From Actinernus sp. WN-2022 (lineage: Eukaryota > Cnidaria > Anthozoa > Actiniaria > Actinernidae): 64,000 nt of DNA. Made by a program: the position numbers and the translations under genes. Positions 59,646-64,000 of this stretch are shown here, one piece after another (positions within the stretch are counted from its first letter, which is position 1; every line of letters begins with the position of its first letter). The stretch lies in NCBI GenBank assembly GCA_030867875.1, contig JAOWCC010001589.1, positions 75,849,537-75,913,536 on the forward strand, written 5' to 3'. Under the pieces are notes generated by a model, which saw only the letters and a program-made list of their open reading frames with translations, had not been told where the DNA came from and made no database searches.

Positions 59646-60276
59646 TTGAACCATCCATAAGAGCAACCTTCAAACAGACCACAATATCCTGTGTTAGGTC
59701 GGTTAGTGGTCGACCTATTCCAGTTTTAGGTAGTATCGTCATACCTTTTGAAATTGACACCGCGATTTACCCGCATGAGGCACTCATAATTTAAGAATTA
59801 GCCTATGACGCAATTTTTGGGCGTGACTTTCTGGAGAAATATCAATCTAAGATAGACCTAGAGCATCACGTCTTAGAGCTCAAACATCCACCTTCCAGAG
59901 AGACTTGTCACACTCGTCCGCCGGACGATGCGCCTGTCTGCTTTATAGATGCACAAGAGGATTTCGTATTACCGCCTGATTCAGAAATAATTCTTCCGGC
60001 TACGTTAGATCGCGATATATCAGCAGGTACAATAGGGATTGTAGAACCAAGGGCAGAATTAACTGATCGATATCAGGTACTCGGAGCATCTGAACTAGTA
60101 AAAATGTCGAAGTTAGGGACTATACCAATTAGGTTACTTAACCCGACTGGGCAGCCGGTCAGAATTTACAGTAGGAAAAAACTTGGTCAATTCACAGAAA
60201 TGGATCCTTCGATATCAACTTTTGAGCTGAAATACTCAGAGCGGTCAGCGGAAGCGGAAATCGAATTACCAACGAT
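59646..60276 (+). pseudogene. pol N-terminal part: aspartic protease remnant and linker
   Basis: The frame reads VLGSIVIPFEID, then a TAA stop at 59,792-59,794, then ELAYDAIFGRDFLEKY, the C-terminal flap-and-GRDFL signature of retroviral-type proteases. A linker follows with LPATLDRDISAGTIGIVEP and RKKLGQF. The catalytic D-S/T-G lies upstream in the gap, so protease activity cannot be judged. The frame shifts by one base near 60,270-60,290 into the RT frame. Confidence 0.75.
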
Positions 60277-60289
60277 AGTAAACTGCCTA

Positions 60290-60535
60290 ACATTAATAAG
60301 TCAGAATTAGATACAGACCAACAGGTCAAACTCTTACAACTACTAAGGAAATATAATGACGTGTTTGCATACACGCCGGAACAATTAGGCCGCACATCAG
60401 TAGTCCAACATGTAATTGATACCGGGACTCATCATCCCATCCGTCTACGGGCCTACAGAACATCGCCTAGCGGACGAGAAGAAATCGATAAACAAATTCG
60501 GGAAATGATGGATAATAAGATAATTGAACCTTCAA
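60290..60535 (+). pseudogene. pol: RT amino-terminal segment
   Basis: The frame includes LLRKYNDVFAYTPEQLGRT, HHPIRLRAYRTSPSGREE and IREMMDNKIIEPST, the conserved region in front of the RT palm in Ty3/gypsy elements. A one-base frameshift at ~60,535 separates it from SPWAFPVVLVKK in the next frame. Confidence 0.8.
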
Positions 60536-61958
60536 CAGTCCATGGGCGTTCCCAGTGGTGCTTGTCAAAAAACATTTCGATCATTCCACACGCTTTTGTA
60601 TAGATTATAGGAAACTAAATGCGATCACGGTGAAAGATTGCTACCCAATTTCCAGAATAGGCGAATCGCTCGATGCATTAGGAGGCGCTCGTTTTTTCTC
60701 TACCCTAGATCTTAGGTCGGGTTATTGGCAAGTCGAAATGCACCCGGATTCAATGGAGAAGACCGCATTCATTACACATAGTGGGCTATATCAGTTTAAT
60801 GTACTACCATTTGGTCTTTGTAATTCTCCTAGCACATTTCAACGGTTCGTGACCTATATAATTCGAGGTCTTGAATGGAGGACATGTCTAGTGTATATTG
60901 ATGATCTGATTATCTTTTCAAAGACATTCGACGGACACTTAAAGCATTTGGCAGAAGTCTTCGAACGACTCAGGGAGGCAAATGTAAAACTAAAACCAAT
61001 TAAGTGCCATTTTGACGCGAAAGAAGTGGAATATTTGGGTCATATAATTTCTGCTGACGGTTTGAAGCCGAACCCAGATGAGATCAAGGCAGTACGAGAA
61101 GTTTCTGTACCACGCGACGTAAAGGGTGTCCGGAGTTTCCTAGGGTTAGCGAACTACTATCGTCGTTTCGTAAAGGGTTTTGCCCAACTTGCATCTCCAC
61201 TAAACAAACTCACTAAGAAAAATAATAAGTTTCGATGGGATGAAAACTGTCAGGAAGCATTTGACAAGTTAAAGCGAGCTCTCACCTCGGCACCTATCTT
61301 AGCGTATCCAGATTTTAATTCCCAGTTCCACTTGTTCGTAAATGCTAGTCAAACGGGGATAGGCATAACACTCGGTTACATTATCAATGGGAAAGAAGTA
61401 GCTATCGCCTACGCAGGGCGTGACTTTAACTTAGCTGAACAAAATTACAGTGCCACAGAAAGAGAAGCGCTGGCAGTCATCGACGGAATTAAGAAATTTC
61501 AGCCGTATCTATACGGAAAGAAGTTTAAGGTACACACAGACCACAGCGCACTTAGGTGGCTAATGAACATCAAAGACCCGACCGGTCGCCTCGCACGATG
61601 GTCTCTGCTTATCCAACAATTTGATTTTGAAATAGTTCATCGTTCAGGCCGAGAAAATGGCAATTCAGACGCACTTTCTATGCGTAGTTACGGAACGCAC
61701 ACACTCAATGCACTAGATCGGGCAGGTATACAGAGTAATAGTATTCGCGAATACCAAAGGAGGGACCCCGACCTCAGAGATCTGATCGAATACCTAAACT
61801 GGGCCGAATTATCTAACGATTCCGCAAAGGCGCGTAGAATTTTGTTGGCCGAAGATATTTTCTATCTAAACGAAGACAATTTGCTTTATCATGTTAACAG
61901 TTCGGAAAAACGAGGGGAAAAGGGACTCACAGCCCAACTAGTGACCCGGCCGCACTAA
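60536..61958 (+). pseudogene. pol: reverse transcriptase and RNase H
   Basis: The long open stretch (467 codons from Met 60,555) has the RT palm: FSTLDLRSGYWQVEMHP (D52), LPFGLCNSPSTFQR and CLVYIDDLIIFS (YIDD 114-117). The thumb/connection FLGLANYYRRFVKG follows, then RNase H with FVNASQTGIG, SATEREALAV (E302/E304) and VHTDHSALRW (D329). The first RNase H catalytic Asp, normally in a DAS context, is Asn here (N263, codon AAT at 61,341). A frameshift just before the stop (~61,940) moves the true frame to DPAALKHEV. It would synthesise element cDNA in the cytoplasm, but this copy is probably inactive. Confidence 0.9.
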
Positions 61959-62765
61959 AACATGAAGTGTTAGTAAACGCACATGATGATATCTCCGGAG
62001 GTCATCTTGGACTCTATAAGACCTATGAGAAGCTACGAGATCGCCATTACTGGAGGGGAATGTATGCCGATCAGTGTACGTCACTGGATTAGAACTTGTA
62101 TAGACTGCGCAACACGTAAGGTACCAAAAAACAAGCACAAAGCCCCGTTACTGCCAATTCCTGTCGAGGGCGCGTTCGATCGATTGGCGGTGGATTGTTT
62201 AGGGCCGTTTCCACCGTCATACTCCGGAAATCGATACATAGTTGTGTTTAGTGACTACCTAACCCGCTGGCCAGAAGCCTTTGCGGTGAAAATCATAGAA
62301 GCACACGTAATCGCACGATTACTAATAGATGAGATCATTTTCCGGAAAAGTGCTCCTAGAACCTTGTTATCTGACAGAGGGTCTAATTTTATGTCCGCCT
62401 TAATAGCAGAGGTGTGTAAAATGTTTCGTATTCGGAAACTTAACACGACAACATACCACCCACAGACCGACGGTCTGGTCGAAAAATTAAATTCGACACT
62501 ACTTCAATCGTTGTCTATGTATGTTAATAAGAACCAGAAAGACTGGGACAGATTTCTTCCGGGAATTCTATTTGCTTACCGCACTTCTGCCTCAGAAACC
62601 ACAGGGGATTCACCGTTTTATTTGTTGTATGGGCGCGAACCGCGACTTCCCATGGATACTAGGTTGCTTGCTCAAACAGAGGTATCTACTTCTATTGTGG
62701 AACATAGGAGTAGGATCGTGAAACAAATCGAAGTGAGTCAGAAAATTGCAGAGAAAATACTCAGA
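61941..62765 (+). pseudogene. pol: integrase (DD35E)
   Basis: The zinc-binding N-terminus is split: [18 protein letters not shown] supplies the two His in one frame, and after a frameshift near 62,075 CIDCATRK supplies the two Cys. The core has [10 protein letters not shown] (D71 of the 266-codon frame), LLSDRGSNF (D131) and [11 protein letters not shown] (E167). D131 and E167 are separated by 35 residues, as in DD35E integrases. A further one-base frameshift at ~62,760 joins it to the chromodomain segment. Confidence 0.9.
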
Positions 62766-63388
62766 GAGCGCAGCAGAAAATGAAAGCAAATTACGATAGA
62801 ACAACGAAGGAACCAAACTTTTCATTAGGACAAAGGGTTTGGGTCTACACCCCAAAAACAAAGAAAGGCTCATCAAAGGAACTGCTTCACAATTGGCACG
62901 GCCCGTACAGAATAACGAAATGCCTGGGTACAGTCAATTTTCGGCTTAGAACTTGCGATAACAAGCAGGTTAGCACCGTAGTTCACGCGAATAGAATGAA
63001 ACCTTTTTACGATCCCGATGACAGACCTCTTGACCCGCCAGAGCAACAAGAGTTGTTAACTCCAGATATCGATATTACTGAGTTGCCTAGCGACAGTCTT
63101 AGTGAAAACGCGGAAATTACGGTATCAGCGCAACAAGTAGATCAAAATAATGTACTAACACCGCAGGCCGATAAGCAAATAATTGTCACATCGACTCCTA
63201 AGCCACAACAGGTCGATAATCAGACGATCTTTAATGCAGAGGAAATCATTAGGAAAAGGAAAACAGGCGGAAAACCGCAGTACTTAGTAAAGTGGGTCGG
63301 TTACTCAATCTCAGAATGCACTTGGGAGCCACGAGAAAACATTCTCGATCAGAGACTCATAGATAATGTTCACAACAAAGCCACGTAA
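62766..63388 (+). pseudogene. pol C-terminus: GPY/F module and chromodomain
   Basis: Residues 34-78 of the 202-codon frame (LLHNWHGPYRITKCLG, VVHANRMKPFYDP) are the GPY/F module. A Gln/Pro-rich linker follows, and residues 151-195 (AEEIIRKRKTGGKPQYLVKW, then GYSISECTWEPRENI) form a chromodomain with aromatic cage candidates. In chromoviruses it directs integration by binding modified histone H3. The ORF ends with a normal stop at 63,388. Confidence 0.88.
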
Positions 63389-63461
63389 CTGAGTTAAACG
63401 CTATTAACACATAGGGGCTAATACGCGTTTATCTGTCATTAGGTCACCTATTGCTGAAACC
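63389..63461 (+). other. Short spacer between pol and the SGNH ORF
   Basis: 73 bp with no motif, in the position where env-like ORFs occur in other retroelements. Confidence 0.5.
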
Positions 63462-64000
63462 ATGTGCTCCGAGTCCAGACCACGCATTTTGATTCTAGGA
63501 CATTCATTTGTTTGGCGCCTCGAACGTTTCCAGGCACATCCATTGCAACAGATTTTCATTTTTCCAATAAGGCTCAAGTGTCCTGGTACGGAATTGGTGG
63601 GCGAACAGTTGACAAATTGTGGCGCTATGATCTTCCAGTCGTAGCATCGCACCATTCGGATATCATTTTATTAGAAATTGGCTCTAACGACCTATGTAAT
63701 CTGGCTATTCAGCCCGATTGGTTAGCTAATGAAATAGGTCACCTGGCGAGTAATTTACATAGCAACTTTAAAGTAAAACTGATCATACTAAGTCAAGCAC
63801 TTCCGCGAAACATTGTTCCTACTCGTGTTCCGAATTATAATACCCGAATAAACATTTTAATAGGGTCTTGAGAAACATAGAGCGCTCTATGCCTTTCGTA
63901 AGGTTCCAAGAGCACGCTCAACTTAACTTCAGCCGTGAACCAATTTTTCTAGCGGATGGCGTGCATCTTAACAGAAAAGGAAATTCATACCTGTATCACA
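63462..64000 (+). pseudogene. SGNH/GDSL hydrolase-like ORF downstream of pol (partial, frameshifted)
   Basis: Start MCSESRPRILILGHSFVWRL: block I reads GHS where classical GDSL enzymes have GDS. In the next frame come GIGGRTVDKLW (block II-like), IILLEIGSNDL (block III, GSND) and IILSQALPRN. After another frameshift near 63,866, FLADGVHLNRKGN supplies the DGVH catalytic Asp/His block near 63,955-63,985. All blocks of an SGNH esterase/acetylhydrolase are thus present in order, but two single-base frameshifts break them. Its place 73 bp after the chromodomain stop suggests it is an accessory ORF of the retroelement. Substrate unknown. The end lies beyond the window. Confidence 0.75.

Larger units (their letters stand above)
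59634..63388 (+). mobile_element. Degraded Ty3/gypsy chromovirus, pol region
   Basis: Order: protease remnant, reverse transcriptase, RNase H, integrase, GPY/F and chromodomain, all on the plus strand. That is the Ty3/gypsy order, and the terminal chromodomain marks a chromovirus. One in-frame stop and about five single-base frameshifts break it. gag, primer-binding site and LTRs are not visible: the 5' side is in the gap and the 3' side beyond the window. Confidence 0.93.

Noticed and set aside
59467..59760. 97-codon minus-strand ORF across the N gap
   Set aside because: An artefact of unknown bases; it is antisense to the protease remnant.

Overview
This window looks like nuclear DNA of a cnidarian, most likely a stony coral. 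The evidence is an intronless class A GPCR of the melanocortin/adenosine-like type, tRNA-derived SINEs with a coral-like body, a chromodomain Ty3/gypsy element followed by an SGNH-hydrolase ORF, and dense MITEs, fold-back elements and satellites in an AT-rich background. There is no prokaryotic gene organisation. The only convincing intact host gene is the GPCR at 770-1768 (minus strand). Most of the rest is mobile or repetitive DNA.

Layout. 1-1.9 kb: a small inverted-repeat element and the GPCR. 1.9-3.9 kb: a fold-back element whose ~550 bp arms carry 19-bp tandem repeats. 4-13 kb: nested MITEs, including a 6-bp-TSD family, a GC-rich family flanked by TGCA, hAT-like CAGGGG elements and a TTAA-flanked MITE, plus LINE and Penelope-like relics. 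15.6-18.9 kb: a 3.3 kb element with ~183 bp TIRs carrying a fragment of the gene found at 20-24.6 kb. 19.15-25.7 kb: a ~6.5 kb element with 0.5-0.7 kb terminal inverted repeats. It encodes a broken multidomain protein on the minus strand with an XPG/FEN1-like nuclease and a Cys-rich CXC region, which I read as an Academ-like DNA transposon. It carries three frameshifts and a 1.0 kb insertion. 26-31 kb: two tRNA-derived SINEs, small MITEs and short tandem repeats. 31.2-37.8 kb: two arrays of palindromic GTATAC motifs enclosing a second, heavily interrupted copy of the TGCA-flanked family (31,887-34,801) with a LINE fragment, a 106-bp-arm palindrome and a 9-bp-TSD MITE inside it. 39.1-40.6 kb: a second fold-back-like element. 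41,657-57,132: a nearly perfect dimeric satellite of 980 bp, about 15.5 copies. 57.9-58.7 kb: two more inverted-repeat elements. 59,522-59,621: an assembly gap of 100 N. 59.6-64.0 kb: a degraded chromovirus (protease remnant, RT, RNase H, integrase, chromodomain) and an SGNH-hydrolase-like ORF that runs off the window.

Points of most interest: the XPG-nuclease transposon with its long TIRs and a related gene fragment in a neighbouring element; the 980-bp higher-order satellite, whose two half-units each keep an exon-like module with splice-site consensus at both ends; the SGNH hydrolase attached to the chromovirus; and the nested insertions whose empty sites are visible inside the window. All statements come from reading the sequence by eye. 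Superfamily names are inferences from motifs, not search results.
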